Shown here: positions 10,320 through 18,511 of the stretch, in pieces
Numbering within the stretch: the first letter of the stretch is position 1
Layout of the letters: each line of letters begins with the position of its first letter
From: Pseudomonadales bacterium
GTDB lineage: Bacteria; Pseudomonadota; Gammaproteobacteria; Pseudomonadales; Azotimanducaceae
NCBI GenBank assembly: GCA_019634925.1
Contig: JAHCAL010000001.1
Location: 310,001-374,000, forward strand
Reading direction: 5' to 3'
DNA: 64,000 nucleotides
Position numbers and translations under genes: made by a program
The notes under the pieces: generated by a model
What the model saw: only the letters and a program-made list of their open reading frames with translations
Databases searched by the model: none
Told to the model about the DNA's origin: nothing

Positions 10320-11387
10320 CTAGCGTCGCCCGGGTGCGAAGATGCGATCGAAGCTTGCGCCGTCCGCGAAATGCGCGGCGTTGGCCGCGCGCCAGCCGCC
10401 GAACACGGCGTCGATCGTGAACAGTTCGATCGTGGGAAAGCGCTCGGCATAGCGCGCCGCCGTGTCCGGATCGGACGGCCGGTAGTAGTGCCTGGCGGCC
10501 AGTTCCTGGCCGACCTCGGAATACAGGTACGCGAGGTACGCGCGCGCAACCGCCTCGGTGCCGCGACGCCGGGCATTGCCCTCGACGACCGCCACCACTG
10601 GTTCGGCCAGGATCGACACCGGCGGCACGATGACTTCGAGACCGGCTTCGTCGATCTCGCGCGCGCCGAGCAGGATCTCGTTTTCCCAGTTGATCAGCAC
10701 GTCGCCGAGGCGGCGCTGGATGAACGTGTTGGTGGCGCCGCGGGCGCCGCTGTCCAGCACCGGCACGTTGCGGTAGACGCGCGCGACGAATGCCTCTGCT
10801 TCCGCCTGAGCGCGCGCCACGGCCTCGGCCGCGGCCGGATCGGCGAGCCGCGCCGCGAAATCCGGTCCGAGCGCGCGGTGCAGGGCATAGCCCCAGAGCG
10901 CCAGGTAGTTCCAGCGTGCGACACCCGAAGTCTTGGGATTGGGGGTGATCACTTCGATGCCGTCCCGGGCGAGGTCTTCCCAGGAGCGGATGTTCTTTGG
11001 ATTGCCCTTGCGTACCAGGAACGCGAGCGTGGACTGGTAGGGCGCGCTGTTGCGCGGCAACGCCTGCTGCCAGTCGGCGGGAATCTTGCCGGTGCGTTCC
11101 GCGATCGCGTCGATGTCGGCGGCCAGCGCCAGGGTCACTACGTCTGCGTCCAGGCCGTCGATCACCGCGCGCGCCTGGCTGCCCGAGCCGCCGTGTGACT
11201 GGCGGACCACCACCCGGTCACCGGTCTCTGCTTCCCAGTGCCGGGCGAAGGCCGCGTTGAAATCCTGGTAGAACTCCCGCGTGGGATCGTAGGAGACGTT
11301 CAGAAGCTGAATCGTGTCGGTCCGACCGGGCAAAGGTGCTGCGGTCAGGGCCAGCAGGGCCAGTAGCGGCAGGATTCGCGTGCGCAT
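10320..11387 (-). CDS. sbp: Periplasmic sulfate-binding protein
   Basis: 355 residues with a Sec signal peptide ([21 protein letters not shown], cleavage near residue 24). The mature protein begins [19 protein letters not shown] and contains [33 protein letters not shown], the sulfate-pocket region of the SBP family, and later [21 protein letters not shown]. It captures sulfate or thiosulfate and delivers it to CysTW. First gene of the operon; its promoter region resembles that of the neighbouring TonB receptor. Confidence 0.94.
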   Translation of the reverse strand: MRTRILPLLALLALTAAPLPGRTDTIQLLNVSYDPTREFYQDFNAAFARHWEAETGDRVVVRQSHGGSGSQARAVIDGLDADVVTLALAADIDAIAERTGKIPADWQQALPRNSAPYQSTLAFLVRKGNPKNIRSWEDLARDGIEVITPNPKTSGVARWNYLALWGYALHRALGPDFAARLADPAAAEAVARAQAEAEAFVARVYRNVPVLDSGARGATNTFIQRRLGDVLINWENEILLGAREIDEAGLEVIVPPVSILAEPVVAVVEGNARRRGTEAVARAYLAYLYSEVGQELAARHYYRPSDPDTAARYAERFPTIELFTIDAVFGGWRAANAAHFADGASFDRIFAPGRR

Positions 11388-11415
11388 GTTGGGTCCGCGT
11401 GTTCGAGGGCGCGCA

Positions 11416-11457
11416 ATCCTAATGACCCCGATGACGGATACAGAACGAAGTTTTTTT
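11416..11457 (-). promoter_or_regulatory. Putative promoter/CysB-region of the sbp-cysTWAB operon
   Basis: On the minus strand a -35-like TTCTGT (11440-11445) lies 18 nt before a -10-like TAGGAT (11416-11421), which is 28 bp from the sbp start. The block immediately upstream reads ACTTCGTTCTGT after an A-run. The same TTCTGT-17/18-TAGGAT arrangement with the same flank occurs before the receptor gene at 13964-14007. Assignment to CysB control is inference. Confidence 0.5.
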
Positions 11458-11510
11458 GCATAGCATTCCCGGTTTTCTGGAATCGGGCTGCTGCCGGAGC
11501 GGGAACGCGG

Positions 11511-11543
11511 AACAAGACGGGGCCGGCCGGAGCGGCCAGCCCC
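11511..11543 (-). terminator. Rho-independent terminator after TonB-dependent receptor
   Basis: An 11-bp GC stem (arms 11519-11529 and 11533-11543, one G-U pair, loop of 3) lies just past the receptor stop on the minus strand and is followed by the T-rich GTCTTGTT. Confidence 0.6.
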
Positions 11544-11552
11544 GGGCGTTGC

Positions 11553-13904
11553 TCAGAAACTCACGTTGACGCTCAGGCCGTAGGTACGCGGCTCGCCGAC
11601 CTGGGCGACGATGAGTCCCGTGCTGCCTGGCTGGACGGCCAGGAAGTCGACGTAGTCCTTGTCGAAGGCGTTGCGGATCCACAGTCCGACCGACCAGTTC
11701 CCATCGGAGCGGAATCCGCCGCGGACGTTGATCAGGCCGTAACCGTCGACCCACATGTACTCGGATGGCGAAGGATTGGACGACCATTCGGTGCGGTAGT
11801 TGCCGTCGACGGCCAGAAACCCCTCGCCGCGTGCGCCGCCTGCCGAGATCGGCCGGGCGTACTCGGCACCATAGCTGAATGCCCACTTCGACACGCCGGG
11901 CAGACGCTTGCCGGAGATATCGACGAACTGCACGGCGCCACCGGACAGTTCCAGCGGCGGCGGTGCGTTGTCGAATGACTCGTAGACGGCGTCCGTGTAG
12001 GCGGCGTTGACATACACGTGGAGGGAATCGGTCGGCTGGATCCGGAAGTCGGCTTCGACACCCTGGGTGCGGACTTCCTCGGCGTTGGCCAGGTAACCGC
12101 GCAGCACGCCGATGGCGCCGCTCACCACGGTGGCCTGGTAGTCCTGGATCTCGGTGCGAAACAAGGCCAGGTTCAGCCGAGCCCGACCGTCGAGCCACTC
12201 GGTCTTCGCACCGATCTCGTAGTGGTCGATCGCTTCGGGGTCGACCTGGGCCGTCTCGAGGGCCGGCGTACCGTCGGCCCGGTTCGGAATGCCGGACAGG
12301 TTCACGCCACCCGACTTGAACGAACGTGCGTACAGGCCGTACAGCAGGATGTCGTCGGACGCACGCCAGGACAGATTCAGGTCGCCAGAGACGTTCCAGT
12401 CGTCGAAGTCGGCCACATAGGCCTGGCTCTGCAGGACACTGTTCTTGCGCGCGATCAGCACCGGATCGGCGGTGTCGAGCCCGCCGCTCGCAACAGCCGC
12501 GTAGTCCGCGTTCTTGGTGTCGTAGTTCACACGCAGCCCCGGCTGGACGCGGAATCGCTCGGTGACGTTCCAGGTCGCCTGGCCGAACAGCGCGACGCTG
12601 TCGTTTTCGAAATCGATGGCGGTTTCCTGGCGCAGCCCGTCGAGCAGCGCGGGGTTCGCGCCGTTGACCGGCCCGAGCAGCCACAGGCTCGCGGCACTCC
12701 CCTGTGCCTGGATGCCGGTGGATTCGATGGTCTGGCGGAATGCGAACAGGCCCGCGACGTAGTCCACGCGCCGGTCACCGGGCGTGGCGAAACGGACTTC
12801 CTGGGTCCACTGCCGCTGTTTCGACGGATTCGCCGAAACGGTGGTGATGGGCAGCCCGGTAAAGTCGCGATCGTTGGACGGGCCCCAGTCCCAGTAGCGC
12901 CAGGCGGTCACCGAGGTCACCGTGCCGGCGTCGAGGTTCCACTCGGCGCGCAGGGATGCGCCGCCGAACTTCTGGTTGGCGTTCAGTTCGGAATCGGCAG
13001 CGAGTTTCCGGTCGTACGGATCGCGGCTCGGCGGCTGGTAGCCGGATGCCGCGGCGAGCGACTCGTATTGCCGGTTCGCGGGGCGCAGCGTCGGTGCGAC
13101 GTCGTAGTGGAGCAGGGCGCAGCATTCGGGATCCTGGCGGTTGAAGTCCCCCGCGAGCGTGATGTCGAGCCGCTCACTCGCCACGAACAGCAGCTGCCCA
13201 CGAATGCCGAGGTTGTCGATCTCGTTGACCGCAGCCGTGGTGGTGACGTTCTCGTACAGGCCGTCGCGCCGGGTGGCGGAGGTCACCAGACGGTAGGCGA
13301 CCCGATCGTCGAGAAGCGGGCCGGACAGCGCGCCGCGCGCCTGCACGAACCCGAGACTGCCCGACGAAACCTCGGCGGAGCCTTCCGGCACGAAGCTCGG
13401 CGCGCGGGTGGTGATGTTCAGCGCGCCGGAGGTCGTGTTCTTGCCGTACAGGGTGCCCTGGGGCCCGCGCAGCACCTCGATCTGGTCGACGTCGAGGAAG
13501 TCGAATGTCGAGGCCGCGATCCGGCTGTAGTAGACCTGGTCGACATAGATGCCGACGCCCTGCTCGATGCCGTCGTTGGTCAGGCCGAACGGCGCGCCGA
13601 TGCCGCGCAGATTGACGGCCGTGTTGCGCGGGTTGGATGAGAAGAATTGCAGGCTCGGCTGCAATGTCTGCAGCCGATAGACGTTGAACGTGCCGGTATC
13701 CTCGAGCTGCTGGCCGCCGATCGTGCTGATGGCGAGCGGCACGTCCTGCGCCACCTCGGCGCGTCGGCGCGCGGTGACCGTGATCTCCTCGATGACCCGC
13801 GTGCCGGATGCCGACGCGGCTTCTTCGGCGCGCGCGGGTCCGGGCAGCGCGGTCAGCGCGACGACGGCAGCGGTCGCCGTGGCGGCGATCCAATATGGCT
13901 TCAT
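11553..13904 (-). CDS. TonB-dependent receptor, probably for a sulfur-containing substrate
   Basis: 783 residues from the ATG at 13904, chosen because it follows an AAGGGG ribosome-binding site and starts a good signal peptide (MKPYWIAATATAAVVALTAL, cleavage after PARAEE). A TonB box/plug start is visible (RVIEEITVTARRRAEVAQDVPLAIS); plug motifs GIGAPFG and EVLRGPQGTLYGKNTTSGALNI follow, then a 22-strand barrel ending LSVNVSF with terminal Phe. It belongs to the large iron-complex-receptor-like class used for varied substrates. Its promoter resembles that of sbp and it sits next to the sulfate operon, so sulfate-ester or sulfonate uptake is a reasonable inference. A terminator follows. Confidence 0.88.
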   Translation of the reverse strand: MKPYWIAATATAAVVALTALPGPARAEEAASASGTRVIEEITVTARRRAEVAQDVPLAISTIGGQQLEDTGTFNVYRLQTLQPSLQFFSSNPRNTAVNLRGIGAPFGLTNDGIEQGVGIYVDQVYYSRIAASTFDFLDVDQIEVLRGPQGTLYGKNTTSGALNITTRAPSFVPEGSAEVSSGSLGFVQARGALSGPLLDDRVAYRLVTSATRRDGLYENVTTTAAVNEIDNLGIRGQLLFVASERLDITLAGDFNRQDPECCALLHYDVAPTLRPANRQYESLAAASGYQPPSRDPYDRKLAADSELNANQKFGGASLRAEWNLDAGTVTSVTAWRYWDWGPSNDRDFTGLPITTVSANPSKQRQWTQEVRFATPGDRRVDYVAGLFAFRQTIESTGIQAQGSAASLWLLGPVNGANPALLDGLRQETAIDFENDSVALFGQATWNVTERFRVQPGLRVNYDTKNADYAAVASGGLDTADPVLIARKNSVLQSQAYVADFDDWNVSGDLNLSWRASDDILLYGLYARSFKSGGVNLSGIPNRADGTPALETAQVDPEAIDHYEIGAKTEWLDGRARLNLALFRTEIQDYQATVVSGAIGVLRGYLANAEEVRTQGVEADFRIQPTDSLHVYVNAAYTDAVYESFDNAPPPLELSGGAVQFVDISGKRLPGVSKWAFSYGAEYARPISAGGARGEGFLAVDGNYRTEWSSNPSPSEYMWVDGYGLINVRGGFRSDGNWSVGLWIRNAFDKDYVDFLAVQPGSTGLIVAQVGEPRTYGLSVNVSF

Positions 13905-13963
13905 GTGTATCCCCTTGCTGGCGTATCTTCGATAGCGGCGGGCGGTCCCGCTTGCGGAGGCGC

Positions 13964-14007
13964 ATCCTATGGAGTCCGGGCGGGCAACAGAACGAAGAAG
14001 TTCTTCG
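13964..14007 (-). promoter_or_regulatory. Putative promoter of the TonB receptor, with 15-bp palindrome
   Basis: On the minus strand TTCTGT (13987-13992) is 17 nt from TAGGAT (13964-13969), matching the sbp promoter. Immediately upstream, 13993-14007 is a perfect odd palindrome CGAAGAAGTTCTTCG, a likely activator site. The -10 lies 60 bp from the start codon, leaving room for a leader. Confidence 0.5.
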
Positions 14008-14118
14008 ATCGTTTGCACGATTCCGGCAATGGAGGCCGGATCGCCGACGTCGCGCAGCCATTGCGCGGTTCCTGTGCGACAATCGCGCGTACATGCCGAC
14101 GGGGAGGTTCAGCAGCTC

Positions 14119-15117
14119 ATGCCCAGCAATGCCCAGGTCCGGATAGCACGCGTGCCCGACGGCCCGCTCACCGTGGAACACTTCGAGCTGGTCGAGGTCC
14201 CGCTACCGGTGCCTGCGGACGGGGAAGCGCTGTGCCGCACCCTCGCGCTCACCATCGGTGCCGGCCAGCGCGCCGGGCTGCAGGGGAGTGCGAGCTATGC
14301 CGGTGCGCCGCGTGCGGGCATCGTCATGGGCGGCACCGGGGTCGCGGTGGTGGAGGTTTCGAAGTCGGCGGAGCTGGCGCCGGGAGACCTGGTCGTCGGG
14401 CCGACCGGCTGGCAGACGCATTCGGTGCACGCGGCGGCCGCGCTGCGCAAGGTGCCCACGGGCGCCGATCCGGCCATGCATCTCGGTGTGCTCGGCACCA
14501 ACGGCCTCACCGCGTACTTCGGCCTGTTCGACCTCGGCCGCCCGCGATCGGGCGATACCGTCGTGGTCTCCGCCGCCGCGGGATCGGTCGGCCACCTGGT
14601 CGGTCAGATGGCGAAGCGTGCGGGTTGCCGCGTGGTGGGTGTGGCGGGCTCCGCGAGCAAATGCGCCCTGCTGGTCGACGAACTCGGCTTCGACGCGGCG
14701 GTGAACTACAAGGACCCGGACTTCCGGGGCGCATTCAAGGCGGCGACGCCGGACCGGATCGACGTGTATTTCGACAATACGGGCGGCGACATCCTGGGCG
14801 CTGCGCTGTTCCGCATGAACACACACGGCCGGATCGTCTGCTGCGGCGCGGTCAGCCAGTACGACACGACGAGTCCTTCCGGCAGCCCGCGCGGGATTCC
14901 CGGCCTGCTCGTCAACAACCGCATCCGCATGGAAGGCTTCCTGGTGTTCGACTACGCCGACCGCTACGACGCCGCGCGCGCCGAGATAACCGGCTGGATC
15001 GAACGCGGCGAGCTGGTCCCACGCGTCAGCGAATACCAGGGTCTCGCCAGCGCGCCGCGCGCGTTCGTCGAGCTGCTGCACGGCGACACCATCGGCACCA
15101 CCATCGTCCGCACCTGA
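14119..15117 (+). CDS. NADP-dependent oxidoreductase, medium-chain (CurA/YncB type)
   Basis: 332 residues from the ATG at 14119 (GGGGAGG lies 11 bp upstream). The N-terminal catalytic fold carries GTGVAVVEVSKSAELAPGDLVVG; the Rossmann domain has VVSAAAGSVGHLVGQMAKRAGCRVVGVAG (NADP-binding AxxGxxG), and a C-terminal part GLASAPRAFVELLHGDTIGTTIV is diagnostic of the zinc-free quinone/leukotriene B4 12-hydroxydehydrogenase-like subfamily. It would reduce alpha,beta-unsaturated carbonyls with NADPH. Stands divergent from the TonB receptor; a degenerate repeat follows its stop codon. Confidence 0.88.
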   Translation: MPSNAQVRIARVPDGPLTVEHFELVEVPLPVPADGEALCRTLALTIGAGQRAGLQGSASYAGAPRAGIVMGGTGVAVVEVSKSAELAPGDLVVGPTGWQTHSVHAAAALRKVPTGADPAMHLGVLGTNGLTAYFGLFDLGRPRSGDTVVVSAAAGSVGHLVGQMAKRAGCRVVGVAGSASKCALLVDELGFDAAVNYKDPDFRGAFKAATPDRIDVYFDNTGGDILGAALFRMNTHGRIVCCGAVSQYDTTSPSGSPRGIPGLLVNNRIRMEGFLVFDYADRYDAARAEITGWIERGELVPRVSEYQGLASAPRAFVELLHGDTIGTTIVRT

Positions 15118-15160
15118 CCCCGACAGTTGGGGTCGGAGTAACAATTGGGGTCGGAGTAAG
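15116..15160. repeat. Degenerate GTTGGGGTCGGAGTAA-type short repeats
   Basis: Two near-direct copies of TTGGGGTCGGAGTAA (about 15126-15140 and 15144-15158) are preceded by an inverted GACCCC that begins in the upstream stop codon. The core TTGGGGTC is shared with the perfect palindrome at 19085-19156, so both appear to be remnants of one dispersed repeat family resembling REP elements mobilised by RAYT transposases. Confidence 0.6.
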
Positions 15161-15211
15161 CGCGCCGTCGTCGTAACGCCCCAACCAATCACTTGCCCGA
15201 GGAGACCGATC

Positions 15212-15832
15212 ATGCTGCTGTACGACTCAACCGCCGCGCCCAATCCGCGTCGCGTACGTGTGTTCCTGGCCGAGAAAGGCATCGAGGTACCGATGCGGCA
15301 GGTGGACATGCGCAAGGGCGAGCACAAGTCACCCGAGTTCCTGCGGAAGAATCCGAGCGGCAAGATCCCGGTGCTTGAGCTCGACGACGGCACGTGCATC
15401 GGCGAATCCGTCGCGATCTGCCGTTACTTCGAGGCCGTGCAACCCGAACCCAATCTGTTCGGTCGCACGCCCGTCGAACTCGGCCGGATCGAGATGACCA
15501 ACCGCCAGCTCGAACTCGAACTGCTCTCGCAGGTCGGCACCTCCTGGGTCAACGGACCGGTGGTGGCCCAGATCGCCGCGGGGCGCTTCACGCAGATCCC
15601 CGAGGCCAAGGCACAGTCCGACGCGGCGGTGCATCGCTTCTACAAGCGGCTCGATCGTGAACTCGCCGATCGCGAGTTCATGGCGGGCGCCCGCTACACG
15701 ATCGCGGACATCACCGCGCTCTGCGTCATCGACTTCGCCGCGTCGCTGGTGGGGCTCCCGCCGGATCCTGAACTCGCACACCTCGCGCGCTGGCGTGCCG
15801 CCGTATCCGCGCGGCCGAGTGCCAGTGCCTGA
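15212..15832 (+). CDS. Glutathione S-transferase
   Basis: 206 residues. N-terminal thioredoxin-like domain: LLYDSTAAPNPRRVRVFLAEKGI, then GKIPVLELDDG (cis-Pro) and GESVAICRYFE (gamma-glutamyl contact ES). A helical C-terminal domain follows, with YTIADITALCVIDFA, the conserved N-capping/D motif. It conjugates or reduces electrophiles with glutathione in the cytoplasm. RBS GAGGAGA precedes the ATG. Starts 95 bp after the oxidoreductase and is followed by a small membrane protein, possibly one transcript. Confidence 0.9.
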   Translation: MLLYDSTAAPNPRRVRVFLAEKGIEVPMRQVDMRKGEHKSPEFLRKNPSGKIPVLELDDGTCIGESVAICRYFEAVQPEPNLFGRTPVELGRIEMTNRQLELELLSQVGTSWVNGPVVAQIAAGRFTQIPEAKAQSDAAVHRFYKRLDRELADREFMAGARYTIADITALCVIDFAASLVGLPPDPELAHLARWRAAVSARPSASA

Positions 15833-15864
15833 GTCCTCGCTGGAACCGAAAGGAGGAAGACGGC

Positions 15865-16245
15865 ATGACCTTCTGGAGAATCTGGGCCATCCTGCTCGGC
15901 GCCTCGCTCATGATCGGCGAGACCGTCCGCAGCTGGGGGCAGGGCCGCAACCTGCTGTTCGTGTTCGATGATTTCTTCATCGGCGTCCCGCTGGTGATCA
16001 CGGCGATCCTCATGAAGCACCCGACGCCGGCGCGCCACTGTGCGTTCGCGGCATCGTTCGCCGCGACGGCCGGCATGCTGTACGGCAGCTTCTTCGGCAA
16101 GCTGGTCGACCTGACGCGGCCGGCATCGACCAATATCGAAATCGGCCTGCTGACCGCGCTGATCGGGCTCGCGTTCGTGTCCTCGCTGGTCGGGCTGATC
16201 GCCAGCGTGCGGTTGGCGGTTCGAACTGATTATCCCACGTCCTGA
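15865..16245 (+). CDS. Small four-helix membrane protein of unknown function
   Basis: 126 residues with a strong AGGAGG ribosome-binding site. Hydrophobic segments are near residues 5-22, 30-48, 58-77 and 93-117. The motif WGQGRNLLFVFDDFFIG lies between the first two. I do not recognise a named family; similar short proteins in Proteobacteria are annotated only as hypothetical. It overlaps the tail of the convergent MFS gene by 16 bp. Confidence 0.75.
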   Translation: MTFWRIWAILLGASLMIGETVRSWGQGRNLLFVFDDFFIGVPLVITAILMKHPTPARHCAFAASFAATAGMLYGSFFGKLVDLTRPASTNIEIGLLTALIGLAFVSSLVGLIASVRLAVRTDYPTS

Positions 16246-17492
16246 CGCGTGGCGTCCGGAACGACGCCGACACGTCGAGTGGTCCATGTTGCGATCGCGA
16301 ATGCGGTGGCAACCAGCGCAGCGCACACGCCGAACGTGATGTGCGGATCGATCCGGTACAGGCCGGTGCCGAGCAGCGGGCCGATGATGAACCCACCGGC
16401 ATACGAAGAGCTCACGTATCCGGCCGCCGTACCCTGCACGCGCTCGTCGACCGCGAGTGACACGGCAGCCGACACCGCCGGATTGGAAAGGCCGTAGCCG
16501 AGCCCCATGAGCGCGTAGCCGACCACTACCTGCCAGACCTCCGACGACGTCATCAGAATCAGGAAACCGACGGCGGCGAGCGGCAGGCCGGCCATGAACA
16601 GGGTGCGCGGCGCGGGCTGCAGCGCCTGGACGATGCCGACCTGGGCGACGAGGATGCCGGTGGCCATGGCCACCATCGCCACACTGACCTGACGCATGGT
16701 GCCCGCGGCATCGGCGCCCGACAGATCCTGGATGTAGAATGCGGCGGTCTGCTGCGTGGCGCCTATGGTGATGAACGTGAGAGTGCTTGTCACGAGCAGT
16801 GGCAGAATGCGCGCATCGAATGGCGACAGCGGCTCCCCGCGCGCGGCACTCCGCGCTGCGTGATCGCGCGGTTCCTCCACCACCAGAGCTGCCGCCAGTG
16901 CGGCCACCACGCCGAGCGCCGCGATGCAGTACAGGGGCGTCAGCACCCCGAAGGGCGCCAGCAGTCCACCGAAGGCGGGCCCTAGGATCGACCCGATCGC
17001 GAAACTGGCACCTACCAGCGCCATGCCGGCCGTACGCTCGGCGCCGCTGGTGGTATCGGCCACCCAGGCCGACGCGGCCGGCTGCGGGCCGCCGGCAAGG
17101 GTTGCGTACACGCCCGCCCGGAACACGAGCAGCGCCCAGAACGCGCTCATGCCGGTCAGCACGCCCTCGAGCCCGAGGCCCAGCAGGCGCGCGAACACCG
17201 CCCCGCCGAGCGCGTAGGCGCAGACGCCGACGATATAGACCGGCTTGCGGCCCCAGCGGTCGCTCAGACGCCCCCACAGCGCCGCGGAGAGCAGGAAGGT
17301 AAGCCCGGTCGCCGAGACGATGATCCCGACGTGGATTTCGGTCAGCCCGATCTCGCGCGCGAGCGGGCCGAGTACGGTGAACAGTACCGTGTTGGCCATC
17401 GAGGTGGTGACCAGCCCGAACACCAGCACGGCGAGCTGGCGGCGGCGCGGCGCGGTGCCGGAGCGGGCGGGAATCGACGGGTCGCTCGCCAT
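16230..17492 (-). CDS. MFS transporter, drug-efflux-like
   Basis: 420 residues from the ATG at 17492 (MASDPSIPARSG); an in-frame extension upstream is not protein-like. About twelve TM segments; loop 2-3 has the MFS signature GRLSDRWGRKPVYIVG; residues about 100-115 carry LVFRAGVYATLAGG; loop 8-9 lacks strong motifs. Resembles Bmr/Tet-type DHA1 exporters. Substrate unknown. Convergent with the small membrane protein. Confidence 0.85.
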   Translation of the reverse strand: MASDPSIPARSGTAPRRRQLAVLVFGLVTTSMANTVLFTVLGPLAREIGLTEIHVGIIVSATGLTFLLSAALWGRLSDRWGRKPVYIVGVCAYALGGAVFARLLGLGLEGVLTGMSAFWALLVFRAGVYATLAGGPQPAASAWVADTTSGAERTAGMALVGASFAIGSILGPAFGGLLAPFGVLTPLYCIAALGVVAALAAALVVEEPRDHAARSAARGEPLSPFDARILPLLVTSTLTFITIGATQQTAAFYIQDLSGADAAGTMRQVSVAMVAMATGILVAQVGIVQALQPAPRTLFMAGLPLAAVGFLILMTSSEVWQVVVGYALMGLGYGLSNPAVSAAVSLAVDERVQGTAAGYVSSSYAGGFIIGPLLGTGLYRIDPHITFGVCAALVATAFAIATWTTRRVGVVPDATRQDVG

Positions 17493-17626
17493 GTGCGGGG
17501 CCTCGTGATGGACGCGCCAGTCTCGGTGATGGTCCGGGCCGCGTGCAAGCCTGGTGAAATGGGCGCAGAATTGCGCTCCTGCATGCACGCCGTGCATGCG
17601 CATCCGGTTAGCAAAGGATACTGATC

Positions 17627-18320
17627 ATGATCTACCGCATTCGTGGTCCCGGCCGCTGATAGCTCGACCGATCCGAACTCCTCGAATTGCTTGCCCCATA
17701 CCGGCGAGGGGATCGTGGTGGACCTGGGGACCGGCGATGGACGCTTTGTGTACCAGTCGGCCCGCGCGAACCCGAACCGGTTCTACATCGGGATCGACGC
17801 GAACGCGGACCCGTTGCGCAAGCTCTCGGAGAAAGCGTTCCGTCGCCCTGAACGCGGCGGCACGCCGAACCTGATGTTCGTGCAGGCCGCCGCGGAAGCC
17901 TTGCCAGCCGAACTCGACGGGCTGGCCGACGAGGTTCACGTGCACTTTCCGTGGGGCAGCCTGCTCCGCGGTGTCGCTTTGCCGGATCCCGCGATGCTCG
18001 CGGGCATCCGGCGCATCTGTGCGCCCGACGGGGTGCTCGAAGTCATCGTCGGCATCGATCCTGCACGCGATCAGCGTGAGTTCGATCGGCTCGGCCTGCC
18101 GGCACTGACCGCGGACACGCTCGCCGCTCGGGTACGGCCGGTTTACGATAGCGCAGGGTTCCGCTGGCTCGGCGACGGGCTGCTGCCGCGCGACGACTGG
18201 GCGAAGCTCGAGTGCGCGTGGGCGCGCCGGCTCGGTTCCGGGGAGCGTCGGGCGGTGTGTTACTTCGTCGTAGCAGCAGATGATCGGGAGCATCCTGCGA
18301 ATTCGCCGAACTGCAGCTAA
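17627..18320 (+). pseudogene. 16S rRNA (adenine1408-N1)-methyltransferase, KamB/NpmA-like, N-terminus disrupted
   Basis: From 17643 onward the frame encodes a clear KamB/NpmA relative: VVDLGTGDGRF (SAM loop), FYIGIDAN, FVQAAAEALP, HFPWGSLL (first adenine-stacking Trp), GLPALTADTL and ECAWARRLGSGERR (second Trp and Arg). NpmA-family enzymes methylate A1408 in the ribosomal A site and give resistance to kanamycin, apramycin and other aminoglycosides. The expected N-terminus is present in another frame: ATG at 17627 after AAAGGA gives MIYRIRGPGR, then TGA TAG, then LDRSELLELLAPYRRG, and the frame joins the body only if one G is removed from the GGGG at 17707-17710. So the 5' end has two stops and a frameshift. 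Expression from the GTG at 17643 would lack the beta-hairpin N-terminus. Could be a decayed gene or, less likely, sequence error. Confidence 0.7.
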
Positions 18321-18511
18321 CTCTCCGCATCGATGTCCCAGGCGCCGGCTCGCCCGTTGATCTGGCCGCCGAGCGATCAGCGACGGTCGTCGCCCACGAT
18401 CGGGCCGAGCCGGAAGCCGTCGCGGTCGTGGGGCCGGCGGGGCTTCGCGGACCGGGCAGGGTTGCGTCATCATGCGCGCCTGGATGTTGCTGCCGACCCG
18501 GGCCCGATGAC

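Noticed and set aside
12018..13640. 540-residue plus-strand ORF opposite the TonB receptor
   Set aside because: Antisense shadow of a gene with clear TonB-receptor motifs; no homology features of its own.
17657..17662. TGA TAG in the KamB-like 5' region as a possible recoding site
   Set aside because: Two consecutive stops, no cysteine position at stake and no hairpin following; decay is the simpler reading.
18321..18511. Possible minus-strand coding remnant (GFRLGPIVGDDRR then stop)
   Set aside because: Short and without any recognisable family; not enough to call.
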